Shown here in pieces: positions 28,073-35,901 of a DNA stretch of 64,000 nucleotides. Source of the DNA: Roseibium marinum (GTDB lineage Bacteria; Pseudomonadota; Alphaproteobacteria; Rhizobiales; Stappiaceae); NCBI RefSeq assembly GCF_002906165.1, contig NZ_PPCN01000002.1:1-64000 (forward strand). Reading direction: 5' to 3'. The first letter of the stretch is position 1. The number at the start of each line of letters is the position of its first letter. The notes under the pieces were generated by a model. It had not been told where the DNA came from and searched no databases. It saw only the letters and a list, made by a program, of their open reading frames with translations. Made by a program: the position numbers and the translations under genes.

Positions 28073-29251
28073 TTACGCGGACAAAGGATCAGTTCCTTCA
28101 TTAAGAATCACGAGATATCGCCGATAGCCAAACACACGTCCCCGCTTACGCCCGGTCACCTCTTCGACGATACCTAGCCGCTCCAAATCCGCGAGTGCCG
28201 CATTTACGGTTGGCATGGTGAGCCCTGTTTGCTCGACGAGTTGTCCGGCAGTCAAGAAAGGATGTTGTTGAAGAAGGTCATGAAGACGCAAAGCCGAGCC
28301 CGCCCGATCGCTCTGAGCAGTTATTAATTCCCGATCCTCTTTGAACAGTTCGACAATGCGGGTTGAAGCGTCGAACGCCTGGTTCGCCGTTTCCGTAATG
28401 CCTTGAAGGAAAAATTCGAGCCAGGCCTCCCAGGCTCCTTGCTCGCGCACCTCCTGCAGAAGACGGTAATAGTCGGACCTGTTCGATTTCAGATAGAGAC
28501 TGAGGTAGAGAAGCGGCCTTTTCAGCACCCCGTGGACGCAGAGGTAAAGCGTCACCAATAGCCGACCGATACGGCCATTGCCGTCCAGAAAGGGGTGAAT
28601 GGTCTCGAATTGAACATGGAGCAAGCCCGCTTTGATGAGCGCAGGCAGCTGAGATCGATCCTCATGCATAAAAACTTCAAACGCTTCGAGGCAATTGTCG
28701 ACTTCATTGACCGGCGGAGGGACAAACAGCGCATTGCCCGGACGACTGCCGCCGATCCAGTTCTGAGAGCGCCGGAACTCTCCTGGGTTCTTGGTTCCTC
28801 CGCGACCGCTTTCGAGCAGGCGGGCGTGCATCTCGCGGATGAGCCGAAGCGAAAGCGGCAGATCGTCCAGCCGTTCCAAGCCATACATCATCGCATCGAC
28901 GTAATTCGAGACCTCGCGAACGTCATCAACCGGTTGGCCAGCCTTGGCGTCCGTCTCGAAGCGCAAAAGGTCGGTTAATGTCGACTGGGTCCCCTCAATC
29001 TGAGATGAGAGCACGGCCTCTTTTCGGACGTACATGTACAGGAACAATTCCTGGCGTGGCAAAATCGTCGTGATGCCATCGAGACGGCCGAGAGCCCTTT
29101 CGGCGCTGGTCAGGTGCGGGAGAAGTGGCAGAATGTCAATTGGCGGGTTTGGAGGGAGTGGTGGAGGCACAAAGGCTCGTACCGTCTCCCCCCCGACGCT
29201 TGTCTCGACAAAACGGCCCAGCCGCGAATCTATTGTGTGTTTCTCTGCCAT
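28073..29251 (-). CDS. Fic-family protein (AMPylase-type) with C-terminal winged helix
   Basis: A 392-residue protein. The Fic core motif HPFLDGNGRIGR is complete at residues 219-230, so it should be able to transfer AMP from ATP to a target hydroxyl. An SSQIEGT segment at 82-88 matches the auto-inhibitory helix motif of class II Fic proteins, which keeps activity low. The C-terminal ~70 residues form a winged-helix domain (FLTAGQLVEQTGLTMPTVNAALADL) common in this subfamily and probably DNA-binding. No antitoxin partner is adjacent. It sits between the integrase and the tRNA boundary, a typical accessory position. Confidence 0.92.
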   Translation of the reverse strand: MAEKHTIDSRLGRFVETSVGGETVRAFVPPPLPPNPPIDILPLLPHLTSAERALGRLDGITTILPRQELFLYMYVRKEAVLSSQIEGTQSTLTDLLRFETDAKAGQPVDDVREVSNYVDAMMYGLERLDDLPLSLRLIREMHARLLESGRGGTKNPGEFRRSQNWIGGSRPGNALFVPPPVNEVDNCLEAFEVFMHEDRSQLPALIKAGLLHVQFETIHPFLDGNGRIGRLLVTLYLCVHGVLKRPLLYLSLYLKSNRSDYYRLLQEVREQGAWEAWLEFFLQGITETANQAFDASTRIVELFKEDRELITAQSDRAGSALRLHDLLQQHPFLTAGQLVEQTGLTMPTVNAALADLERLGIVEEVTGRKRGRVFGYRRYLVILNEGTDPLSA

Positions 29252-29612
29252 CTTTTCAATATGGACGGCGCACCTTATTTAAGCAATTGCCGCTTGGATT
29301 AAATAGAGATCATGCTAAGGTAAGTCGGCTTAATTAGCGATACGAAGGTGACAAGGGAGCTACGCACGTGAGCACGACAATGGCTTTACGAGAGCCATTT
29401 AAAATGAAGGAAGTGTGCTCAAGCAATGCGTTTGGCGGACCTGAATCAAAGGGCTGCAAGTTGCCTGTAGGTGAAAAAAATACTGCGCCGCACACAAGGC
29501 AAAATGCCTTCGGTTGCTTCCCCCCTGCTTCCCCGCTTACGAAAAAGGGGCCGGGGAAGCAAAAAACGCCCCGAAGGGCGTTTTCTAAGCCTCAGAAATC
29601 ACTGAGGAAAAC
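29252..29612. other. Island/tRNA junction, intergenic
   Basis: No gene is seen. The part next to 29252 is AT-rich with a near-palindrome GCTTAATTAGC (around 29326) and probably holds the Fic promoter. Bases 29591-29608 form a small hairpin (CCTCAG/CTGAGG) next to the tRNA 3' end and could be part of the attachment site. Several short G/C-rich repeats (around 29530-29557) have no evident function. Confidence 0.4.
29561..29585 (-). terminator. Intrinsic terminator of tRNA-Gly
   Basis: CGCCC-CGAA-GGGCG hairpin flanked by A-run and T-run on either side, read on the minus strand as a stem followed by six T residues. It lies about 30 bases beyond the tRNA 3' end and could also work in the other direction. 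Confidence 0.75.
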
Positions 29613-29687
29613 TGGAGCGGGCGATGGGATTCGAACCCACGACCCCAACCTTGGCAAGGTTGTGCTCTACCCCTGAGCTACGCCCGC
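29613..29687 (-). tRNA. tRNA-Gly (GCC)
   Basis: The minus strand folds as a full cloverleaf: acceptor arms GCGGGCG/CGCCCGC, anticodon stem CAACC/GGTTG around loop TTGCCAA (anticodon GCC), T-arm with GGTTCGAATCC, discriminator T and an encoded CCA. Its 3' end faces the genomic island. A possible promoter on the minus strand is TTGCAA (29765-29760) and TATACA (29740-29735), with a long 19-base spacer. Confidence 0.95.
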
Positions 29688-30080
29688 ACAGCGACCTGAG
29701 CGCCTGGGCAGTTCGGCCCCGGCGTCGGTGGCGCTGTATATGAACCAAGCCGGGACGGATTGCAACACCGAATCTGCAGAATTTTTCCGGGCCGTCTTTT
29801 TGTGGATTTCCTGTACCGGCCCCCTCGGAAAAACCACGGAATTCAGCACTATAGTCTGCAAATTCACCCTTGTGGGGCTATGCGGAAACGCGTTAGGTCA
29901 CAAACCCATAAATGGGGATGAAATTGCATCTTCATTTATGACTTCGTCACCTGGATCAGGCTGTTTTCATGCAATGCCATTGAAAACGGAACCCTGTTCG
30001 ATTTTATAAAGCCGAAGCATCCCGCAGGCCTGGAGCCGAACGGGCAAGCTTCCGCATTTACCAGGACCTGGGAAGACAGC
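29688..30080. other. Intergenic region between tRNA-Gly and proX
   Basis: Divergent spacer containing the tRNA promoter at its left end and the proX promoter at its right. No open frame of interest and no strong repeats were seen. Confidence 0.4.
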
Positions 30081-30602
30081 ATGCCGGCAAGCCGCGACGA
30101 CCTGATGGGCTTTTTGAGGGATCTCGATATCGATGTGACCACGGTCGATCACGAACCGGTCTTCACCGTGGCGGAATCCGGCGGACTGCATGAGCGCATT
30201 GCCGGCGGCCATACCAAGAACCTGTTCGTGAAGGACAAGAAGGGCCGCCTGTTTCTGATCGTGGCGCTGCACGACGCGCGGATCGACCTGAAGAAGATCC
30301 ACCAGATCATTGGGGCGCAGGGACGGGTGTCTTTCGGCAACGCGGACCTTCTCATGGAGGTGCTGGGCGTGGAGCCCGGGTCGGTGACGCCCTTCTCGCT
30401 GATCAACGACCGGGAAATGCTGCGGGTCACACCGGTATTCGACGCCGCAATGATGCAGCACAATGTCTTGAACTTTCATCCGCTCAAGAATGATGCGACG
30501 ACATCCGTTCGCGCGGACGATCTGATGAAATTCGCCGGCGCCTGCGGCCACTCCGCCCGCATTCTCGCGGTCAGCGAAGAGGCCGCGGCGGCCGGACTTT
30601 GA
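30081..30602 (+). CDS. proX: Prolyl-tRNA editing protein ProX (YbaK/EbsC fold)
   Basis: A 173-residue single-domain deacylase that clears alanine mischarged on tRNA-Pro. The PrdX-type sequence is evident: EPVFTVAES, GGHTKNLFVKDKKG with the conserved lysine, and VTPFSLIND in the active-site region. Length matches alphaproteobacterial free-standing ProX. It is first in a rightward core cluster. ATG at 30081 with GGAAGA upstream. A small hairpin at 30605-30619 lies just after the stop. Confidence 0.9.
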   Translation: MPASRDDLMGFLRDLDIDVTTVDHEPVFTVAESGGLHERIAGGHTKNLFVKDKKGRLFLIVALHDARIDLKKIHQIIGAQGRVSFGNADLLMEVLGVEPGSVTPFSLINDREMLRVTPVFDAAMMQHNVLNFHPLKNDATTSVRADDLMKFAGACGHSARILAVSEEAAAAGL

Positions 30603-30604
30603 AG

Positions 30605-30619
30605 CGCCCGCACCGGGCG
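30605..30619 (+). terminator. Possible weak terminator after proX
   Basis: CGCCCG-CAC-CGGGCG stem followed by TTTGT; short stem and short T-run, so efficiency is doubtful. Confidence 0.45.
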
Positions 30620-30730
30620 TTTGTAATTCGGGTGCTTCGGCTCCATGTTATGAGCCAAATCGACCCTTGAACGGTTACCACTTGAGGTCCGGGCGCGGCA
30701 GACGCGGATCGAAGAAAACGAGGCGGACAG

Positions 30731-31726
30731 ATGAGCAACGGCAATTACACCATGGGCGGCCAGATCGGCGGCGGTTTCGGTGGCAGCATGGGCGGCGGCT
30801 ACGGGGGACAGACGGACGGACAGGGCGGCTCCGGCGGCGGCGGCGCTCCCGCTGGCGGCGACCTTGTTTTCGACGTCACCACGGAGACCTTCATGGCGGA
30901 CGTCATGGAAGCCTCCCGTCATCAGGTCGTGCTGGTGGACTTCTGGGCGCCCTGGTGCGGCCCCTGCAAGCAGTTGACGCCGATCATCGAGGCCGAGGTG
31001 AAGGCCGCCGGCGGCAGGGTCAAGCTTGCCAAGATGAATATCGACGACCATCCCGAGATCCCCGGCCAGATGGGCATCCAGTCCATTCCGGCGGTTGTCG
31101 CCTTCAAGGATGGCCAGCCGGTCGACGGTTTCATGGGCGCGCAGCAGGAAAGCCAGGTCAAGGCTTTCATCGAGAAGGTCGCCGGCCCGGCCCCCGTGAA
31201 CCAGGCGGACGTGCATCTTGAACAGGCGGAAGAACTGCTCGCCGCCGGGGACTTCGCCCAGGCCGCCCAGCACTTCGGGGCCGTCATGCAGATGGACCCG
31301 GACAACGCCAGGGCCATCGCGGGCCTCGCCCAGTGTTATCTGGCCGCCGGCGAGCCGGAGCGCGCCAAACAGGCCCTCGAACTCGTGCCGGAGGAAAAGC
31401 GCTCCGAGGAAGCTTATATCGCCGCGAAGACGGCGCTGGATCTGGCCGAACAGGCAGCGTCTCTCGGCGATCTTGCCGACCTTCAGGACCGGATCGAAAA
31501 AGATCCGCTCGATCTTCAGGCCCGGTTCGATCTGGCCCTGGGGCTGAACGGCAAGGGCGACAAGAACGGCGCCGTCGACCAGCTCATCGAGATTGTCCGC
31601 CGTGACAGGGAATGGAACGAGGACGGTGCGCGCGCGCAGCTTCTGCAGTTCTTCGAAGCCTGGGGCTTCAAGGACCCGGCAAGCGCCTATGGACGGCGCA
31701 AGCTTTCCGCGGTGCTGTTTTCTTGA
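30731..31726 (+). CDS. Thioredoxin-TPR protein (CnoX/YbbN type)
   Basis: A 331-residue protein. A Gly-rich low-complexity N-terminus (about residues 9-44) precedes a thioredoxin domain with WCGPC (75-79), then three or four TPR-like helices (LLAAGDFAQAAQHF and following repeats) to the end. E. coli CnoX, with this architecture, is a holdase that passes clients to DnaK and GroEL and protects cysteines under bleach stress. CnoX of E. coli lacks an active CxxC, whereas this protein keeps WCGPC and could also be redox-active, as in Caulobacter-type homologues. Followed by the LON-domain gene on the same strand. Confidence 0.88.
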   Translation: MSNGNYTMGGQIGGGFGGSMGGGYGGQTDGQGGSGGGGAPAGGDLVFDVTTETFMADVMEASRHQVVLVDFWAPWCGPCKQLTPIIEAEVKAAGGRVKLAKMNIDDHPEIPGQMGIQSIPAVVAFKDGQPVDGFMGAQQESQVKAFIEKVAGPAPVNQADVHLEQAEELLAAGDFAQAAQHFGAVMQMDPDNARAIAGLAQCYLAAGEPERAKQALELVPEEKRSEEAYIAAKTALDLAEQAASLGDLADLQDRIEKDPLDLQARFDLALGLNGKGDKNGAVDQLIEIVRRDREWNEDGARAQLLQFFEAWGFKDPASAYGRRKLSAVLFS

Positions 31727-31826
31727 CGATTGCCGATCAAGACACACATTAGGTCATGGAAGGTCCGGCTCACCCGGCGGTGCCCAGGGTCCGGGTCCTT
31801 GTAAAGACAACAAAGAAGGCGGGGAT

Positions 31827-32504
31827 ATGCAGGCGGGAAATGCCATTTACGAAACCATCGCGGATCTGCCGCCGATCCTGCCCGTATTTCCCTTGTCCGG
31901 TGCCCTGCTTCTCCCCAGGACCCAGTTGCCGCTGAACATTTTTGAACAGCGCTATATCGACATGGTGGATGCGGCTCTGGGGGGCAACAGGCTGATCGGC
32001 ATGGTGCAGCCTTCGCCGGACCGCGATACCGACGATCCGGACAACCCGGTGCTGGCAAGCGTCGGCTGCGTCGGCCGCCTGACGAGCTTTCAGGAGACCG
32101 GCGATGGCCGATATCTGATCACCCTTCAGGGCATCACCCGCTTCGCTCTTGGCAAGGAGAAGAGTTCCTACTCCGGGTTCCGTCAGGTGGAATGCGACTT
32201 CGCGCCCTTCGCGAACGATCTTAAATGCGGCGAAGGCGAAGAGGACGTCGACCGGCATGGCCTTTTGAAGACCTTGCGCGCCTATCTGGACTCCAACAAC
32301 CTGGAAGCCGACTGGAGCAGCGTTTCGGAAGCCGAAACGGAAGTTCTGGTGAACGCGCTTTGCATGATGTGCCCGTACGGACCCCAGGAAAAACAGGCCC
32401 TTCTGGAAGCCCGCGACCTGAAAACCCGCGCCGAAACGCTTATCGCCATCACCGAGATGGATCTCGCCAAATCCCAGAACGATGGCGGAACGACATTGCA
32501 GTAA
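31827..32504 (+). CDS. LON peptidase N-terminal (substrate-binding) domain protein
   Basis: A 225-residue protein made only of the Lon N-terminal domain: [26 protein letters not shown] near residue 18 and [20 protein letters not shown] near 72 (motifs split here across the strand/turn pattern). There is no ATPase or protease part. Such stand-alone domains are common beside the thioredoxin-TPR gene in Alphaproteobacteria and probably act in protein quality control. ATG at 31827 with a GGCGGGG site upstream. Confidence 0.88.
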   Translation: MQAGNAIYETIADLPPILPVFPLSGALLLPRTQLPLNIFEQRYIDMVDAALGGNRLIGMVQPSPDRDTDDPDNPVLASVGCVGRLTSFQETGDGRYLITLQGITRFALGKEKSSYSGFRQVECDFAPFANDLKCGEGEEDVDRHGLLKTLRAYLDSNNLEADWSSVSEAETEVLVNALCMMCPYGPQEKQALLEARDLKTRAETLIAITEMDLAKSQNDGGTTLQ

Positions 32505-32583
32505 GCCTCAAGGCATCCTGCCGCGATGCGGTTTCGCAACAAGGCAGGATACAGTGAGGACAAAGGACAGAAAGACCGATCCC

Positions 32584-32775
32584 ATGACCGAACCCGCGGA
32601 ACGCCCCGTTGACCGGAAGCTTCTTGAACTCCTTGTCTGCCCGCTTACGAAGTCGACGCTGGAATATGACGCACAGAAGCAGGAACTGGTTTCCCGCTCC
32701 GCCAGGCTCGCTTATCCGATCCGCAACGGCATCCCCATCATGCTGCCGGACGAGGCCCGCAAGCTGGAAGACTAA
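32584..32775 (+). CDS. Trm112-family small protein (YcaR-like)
   Basis: A 63-residue protein: [17 protein letters not shown], then [17 protein letters not shown], the two signature blocks of Trm112/YcaR proteins. The family's CxxC is replaced here by CPLT with a single Cys, as usual in bacterial members. Eukaryotic Trm112 activates methyltransferases; the bacterial role is poorly known. ATG at 32584. It ends the rightward cluster, followed by a terminator. Confidence 0.85.
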   Translation: MTEPAERPVDRKLLELLVCPLTKSTLEYDAQKQELVSRSARLAYPIRNGIPIMLPDEARKLED

Positions 32776-32799
32776 AGCGCTTTTCGTACAAAGAACGTG

Positions 32800-32831
32800 A
32801 AAAGCCCGGACCAGATGGCCCGGGCTTTTTT
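32800..32831. terminator. Bidirectional intrinsic terminator
   Basis: AAAAGCCCGG and CCGGGCTTTTTT arms around an 11-base loop lie between the convergent Trm112-like and yggT genes; A-run on the left and T-run on the right serve both strands. Confidence 0.85.
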
Positions 32832-32852
32832 CATGCGGGAAGTTTCAGGACA

Positions 32853-33149
32853 TCAGTATCCGGCGAACAGCGGCATCACGTTGATGATGATGATCTGGCG
32901 GATGAAAATGATGAGCAGCAGCAGGATCACCGGGGAAATATCGACGCCGCCCAGATCCGGCAGGAACCGGCGGATGGGCCGAAGGGCGGGCTCGGTCAGA
33001 TTGTAAAGGACACGGCCGATGGCGTTGATGACCTGATTGTTCGAATTGACAATATTAAAGGCAAAGAGCCACGAGAAGATCGCAGAGGCAATGATCACGT
33101 AGGTGTAGAGTTCCAGTGCGATAAGAATGACGTTGAAAAGGGCTGTCAT
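32853..33149 (-). CDS. YggT family membrane protein
   Basis: A 98-residue protein with two hydrophobic helices (about 8-30 and 70-90) around [23 protein letters not shown], the diagnostic YggT loop with the TEP-x-L-x-P motif. The family is implicated in osmotic tolerance and membrane or division-linked functions. ATG at 33149 preceded by GAGACC. Divergent from the mipA-type gene. Confidence 0.92.
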   Translation of the reverse strand: MTALFNVILIALELYTYVIIASAIFSWLFAFNIVNSNNQVINAIGRVLYNLTEPALRPIRRFLPDLGGVDISPVILLLLIIFIRQIIIINVMPLFAGY

Positions 33150-33365
33150 GGTCTCGTCCGTTGCCGTTCAGGATCTGTCTTGATCCTCATGTAGCCGCAA
33201 GACGGAAAAGCTGCAAGGCGCGGCATCTTTTAACGTGGATTTGTTTGCCGCGCGGCTTCGCTGAAAGAGGCCGCAGATGCGCAAATGCAACAGTTCCACA
33301 CAACCTTGATTCCTTAGGCTTTCTATAACCCCCACTCGTGCTATCTTTCGCCCAACGAGTTTCCA

Positions 33366-34181
33366 ATGGATGTGATCAGAATGATGAAGCTGTTGTCGCG
33401 CGCCGCACTGGCCCTTTCCTTGACTGCCATCTCCGGGGCTGCCCTGGCTGAAAGCGGCCAGCTCTCCACACAGGATGCAAGCAAGCAGTTTGTGGTCGAT
33501 CTCGGCATTGGCGCAATCGTCAAACCGCGTTACGAAGCCGCGGACAGCTATCTGGTCTACCCCTTCCCGATTATCTCGGTGGGACGGTTCTACCTTCCGG
33601 TTTTCGGCCAGGTGACCGACGGCGCGCGCAGGACCGGTCCTTTTTTGTATCCGGCCTTCAATTTCATCGGCGAACGCAAGGCCAGCGACAGCGCGGATCT
33701 GCGGGGAACCAAAACCGTCGACTGGGCGCTTGAGCTCGGGCTTGGCGGCGGGTATCGCACCCAGCACTTCCGCGCCTTCGCGGAATTGCGTCAGGGGATC
33801 AACGGCCATACCGGCCAGGTCGGGCAGCTCGGCCTCGACGGCATCATCTATCCGCATGAAAAATGGGAAGTCAGCTTCGGTCCGCGCGCCGATTTTGCTT
33901 CCGAGGAATACATGGACACCTATTTCGGCGTCAGCGCTTCCGAAGCCGCCAATAGCGGTGGACGCCTGACCGCCTACAGCCCCAGCGCCGGTTTCAAGAG
34001 CCTCGGCGTGGCGGCCCGCGCCAGCTACGACTGGAACGACGATGTCCGCCTTCACCTTCAGGGGGGCTACGATCGTCTGGTCGGCGACGCCGCGAACAGC
34101 CCGATTGCCGAAGGCGGCAGCAAGGACCAGTTCAGTGTCGGCGTCGGTGTCAGCTACCGCTTCGCCTTCGACCTGTTCTAG
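33366..34181 (+). CDS. MipA/OmpV family outer-membrane protein
   Basis: A 271-residue protein with a signal peptide (basic start, hydrophobic core, cleavage after ALA near residue 28). The mature part shows alternating beta-strand pattern and family features: GIGAIVKPRYEAADSYLVYPFPII near the start, PSAGFKSLGVAARASYDW near the end, and a C-terminal aromatic-rich strand ending YRFAFDLF, a typical barrel closure. MipA scaffolds murein enzymes in E. coli; most homologues are of unknown role. A second in-frame ATG 15 bases on could be the start. Confidence 0.88.
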   Translation: MDVIRMMKLLSRAALALSLTAISGAALAESGQLSTQDASKQFVVDLGIGAIVKPRYEAADSYLVYPFPIISVGRFYLPVFGQVTDGARRTGPFLYPAFNFIGERKASDSADLRGTKTVDWALELGLGGGYRTQHFRAFAELRQGINGHTGQVGQLGLDGIIYPHEKWEVSFGPRADFASEEYMDTYFGVSASEAANSGGRLTAYSPSAGFKSLGVAARASYDWNDDVRLHLQGGYDRLVGDAANSPIAEGGSKDQFSVGVGVSYRFAFDLF

Positions 34182-34189
34182 AACGCGTC

Positions 34190-34301
34190 GCGTTTAAGCG
34201 GATTCATGGATTCATGGTTTCAGGAGGACCGCCCGAGGCAGCGTTTGCATTGCAAATGCGTTCGGGCGATTTCCTGAATTCAATTTAACGCGATACGCTT
34301 C
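34190..34301. repeat. Long imperfect inverted repeat (REP/MITE-like)
   Basis: The arms run from about 34191 (GCGTCGCGTTTAA) and from about 34300 back (AAGCGTATCGCGTTAAA on the other strand). They continue through TCAGGA, CGCCCGA and a central TTTGCATTGCAAA. The left arm has a duplicated ATTCATGG. The element lies between convergent genes, could end transcription for both, and resembles intergenic repeat elements of Rhizobiales. Confidence 0.55.
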
Positions 34302-34501
34302 AGGCCGCGCTTTTCCGCAAATGTTCTGAGAGCTTCCGGACAAAGGTCAACAGGTTCGGTCAGCGAAGGCGTTTGACAATTTCTCGGGTATAGCGGTTTG
34401 CACGCCCCCTCTCTGAGAGAGGAAGCGGGATATTGCCGGGCTTCGGCGCCAAATCGACCGCGGCAGAACCGCGCCTCAATTCACGTCAGGTGCCGCAGCT
34501 T

Positions 34502-35347
34502 TCAATACGTGCATTCAATCAGCTCTATGCCGCTTGGAAGTTTGGTGGTTGCGTCGCCGCAGGCGCCCAGGATCCGGCTTGGGTCCAGGTTTTTAGCGCC
34601 CGTCAGATCGGCCCCCGGCAGACGGGTCCGGCGCAACAGGGCGCCGTCAAAATCGACGCCGGTCAGGTTTGCGCCGGTCAGATCGGAACTGACCAGCCGG
34701 ACACCGGAAAAATCCGCCCCTGAGAAGTCCGCATTGTGCGCGCTGATGCGGTCGAGTTTTGCCTGGCGGAGACGAGCGTTCTGCAAATTCGCCCCGCCCA
34801 GATCGACACGCTCAAGATTGATACCATCCATTTTCGCGTCCTTGAACGACGCTCCAAGCGCGACGGAACGGACCAGAGTGACATTCCTGAGGTCCGCCCC
34901 GTCGAAATTCGCGCCCGAAACGTTGCTGGAATTCATGTCCGATTCTCTCAGGTCGACTTCCTGAAAATTGGCGTTCGTCAGATTGGCCTTTTCCAGATCG
35001 ACGGACCGCATGCTGGCATTTGAGAAATCGGCTCCGGAGAAGTCCGCGCGCTCCGCCTCCGTCCGCCGGAAATCAGCATAGCGGAAATCCGCGTTCGGAA
35101 GCGCCACTTCCTTCAGGTCCACTTCGCGCAGGATCGCCCGGTTAAAATTGGCTTTCTCAAGAGACAGCCCCCGGAGCTCGGCAAGTTCAAGATCGCAGCG
35201 CGGGCATCCCCCTTGAGCCGTGATCTCCGCGATGCGCGTTTCGTCGCTCGCAGCCATGGCCTCGACCGCAACGGCGCTCATCGAACCGGCCACGACCGTC
35301 AGCGCACCGAGGCAACTTGCCAGAAACCGGCTCATCCTGTCGCTCAT
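34502..35347 (-). CDS. Secreted pentapeptide-repeat protein
   Basis: A 281-residue protein with a signal peptide (about 1-33). A CPRCDL pair is near residue 48, then about 40 tandem A(D/N)(L/F)xx repeats from about 58 to 255 (for example ANLTNANFQEVDL, ADFSGADF), forming a right-handed quadrilateral beta-helix. A short tail with two cysteines ends the protein. The CxxC before the helix recurs in other secreted pentapeptide proteins. Function unknown; a structural or binding role in the periplasm is likely. About 320 bases, largely the repeat element, separate it from the convergent mipA-type gene. Confidence 0.9.
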   Translation of the reverse strand: MSDRMSRFLASCLGALTVVAGSMSAVAVEAMAASDETRIAEITAQGGCPRCDLELAELRGLSLEKANFNRAILREVDLKEVALPNADFRYADFRRTEAERADFSGADFSNASMRSVDLEKANLTNANFQEVDLRESDMNSSNVSGANFDGADLRNVTLVRSVALGASFKDAKMDGINLERVDLGGANLQNARLRQAKLDRISAHNADFSGADFSGVRLVSSDLTGANLTGVDFDGALLRRTRLPGADLTGAKNLDPSRILGACGDATTKLPSGIELIECTY

Positions 35348-35436
35348 CGCAAATCCCTTTTCCCGTAAGCTGAAAACAACGGCCTGCCTTCATTTGATTG
35401 TGCGTCGAAAGCAGAAAGTTGACCGATCCTAAAGAG

Positions 35437-35486
35437 TCTAGAACACCTTGCCTGCGTTCGCATGAACACAGGCAAGGTGTTCTAGA
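35437..35486. repeat. Near-perfect 50-base palindrome
   Basis: Eighteen-base arms TCTAGAACACCTTGCCTG (35437-35454) and its complement (35469-35486) pair without mismatch. After one mismatch the stem continues GTTC/GAAC around loop GCAT. There is no T-run, so it is not an ordinary terminator. It lies about 90 bases upstream of the pentapeptide gene start. Confidence 0.8.
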
Positions 35487-35626
35487 AATAGGTCGCCAAG
35501 ACGGCAATTTAAGAACAGTTACCATCCGAAAAATCGAATTTATATGAAAAAGACATGAGGTCTGTCGCGGAAATTGCGGGTCAGGGCGAATTCCGGTGAG
35601 CGGAACCTGCCGGATCGTCGCGGGAG

Positions 35627-35664
35627 GGAAGAAGCGGGCGGGGTCGCATTTGCCCGCTTCTTCC
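35627..35664. repeat. 13-bp perfect stem-loop
   Basis: GGAAGAAGCGGGC (35627-35639) pairs with 35652-35664 around a 12-base loop. No T-run on either side. Could terminate an RNA or be part of one. Confidence 0.65.
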
Positions 35665-35901
35665 GTCCATCTTTCGCTGACGACGCACTACCTGACAATC
35701 AGCGTGCCAATCCAATCGCAAAAGCCTTGCCAAATTGTTTTTTCCCGAAAATACCCAGATCTGGTTTTATCAGGCGCGCAATGCACAACATGCTGATTTC
35801 GTTTGAGAATGCTCCTCCACCCTGCCTCGCATTCTGCAACGCTACCTGCGAACGTGGCTAAGAGAAAGTTAACACCGCCGCTCCCGGCGGGCTGCGCCGG
35901 C

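Larger units (their letters stand above)
51..29612. mobile_element. Genomic island carrying a variant dpd system, bounded by tRNA-Gly
   Basis: The block has visibly lower and more uneven GC than the core to its right (about half GC in the first 9 kb by eye). It carries a tyrosine recombinase (25648-27894), and it abuts the 3' end of a tRNA-Gly gene transcribed towards it, the classic integration geometry. A transposase tail lies at its left. Its cargo is DNA-modification, helicase, nuclease and effector-like genes, whereas everything right of the tRNA is housekeeping. No direct repeat of the tRNA 3' end was found inside the window, so the left attachment site is probably outside it. The exact left edge is unknown. 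Confidence 0.6.
35348..35901. other. Intergenic region with two strong hairpins, no gene
   Basis: Between two leftward genes, so it holds the promoter of the pentapeptide gene at its left and the 3' flank of the patatin gene at its right. Apart from the two inverted repeats listed separately, no supported frame is seen. A small RNA is possible but unproven. Confidence 0.4.

Noticed and set aside
27895..29612. A CRISPR array or toxin-antitoxin pair near the Fic gene
   Set aside because: No regularly spaced repeats exist in the window and no small gene overlaps or adjoins the Fic gene on its strand.
29613..29687. Direct repeat of the tRNA-Gly 3' end elsewhere in the window as the second attachment site
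   Set aside because: Reading the spacers at 51-432, 7191-7245, 25225-25647 and 27895-28072 showed no copy of the T-arm or acceptor sequence.
30476..31747. A 423-residue minus-strand frame opposite proX and the thioredoxin-TPR gene
   Set aside because: Antisense shadow of two clear genes; no motif of its own.
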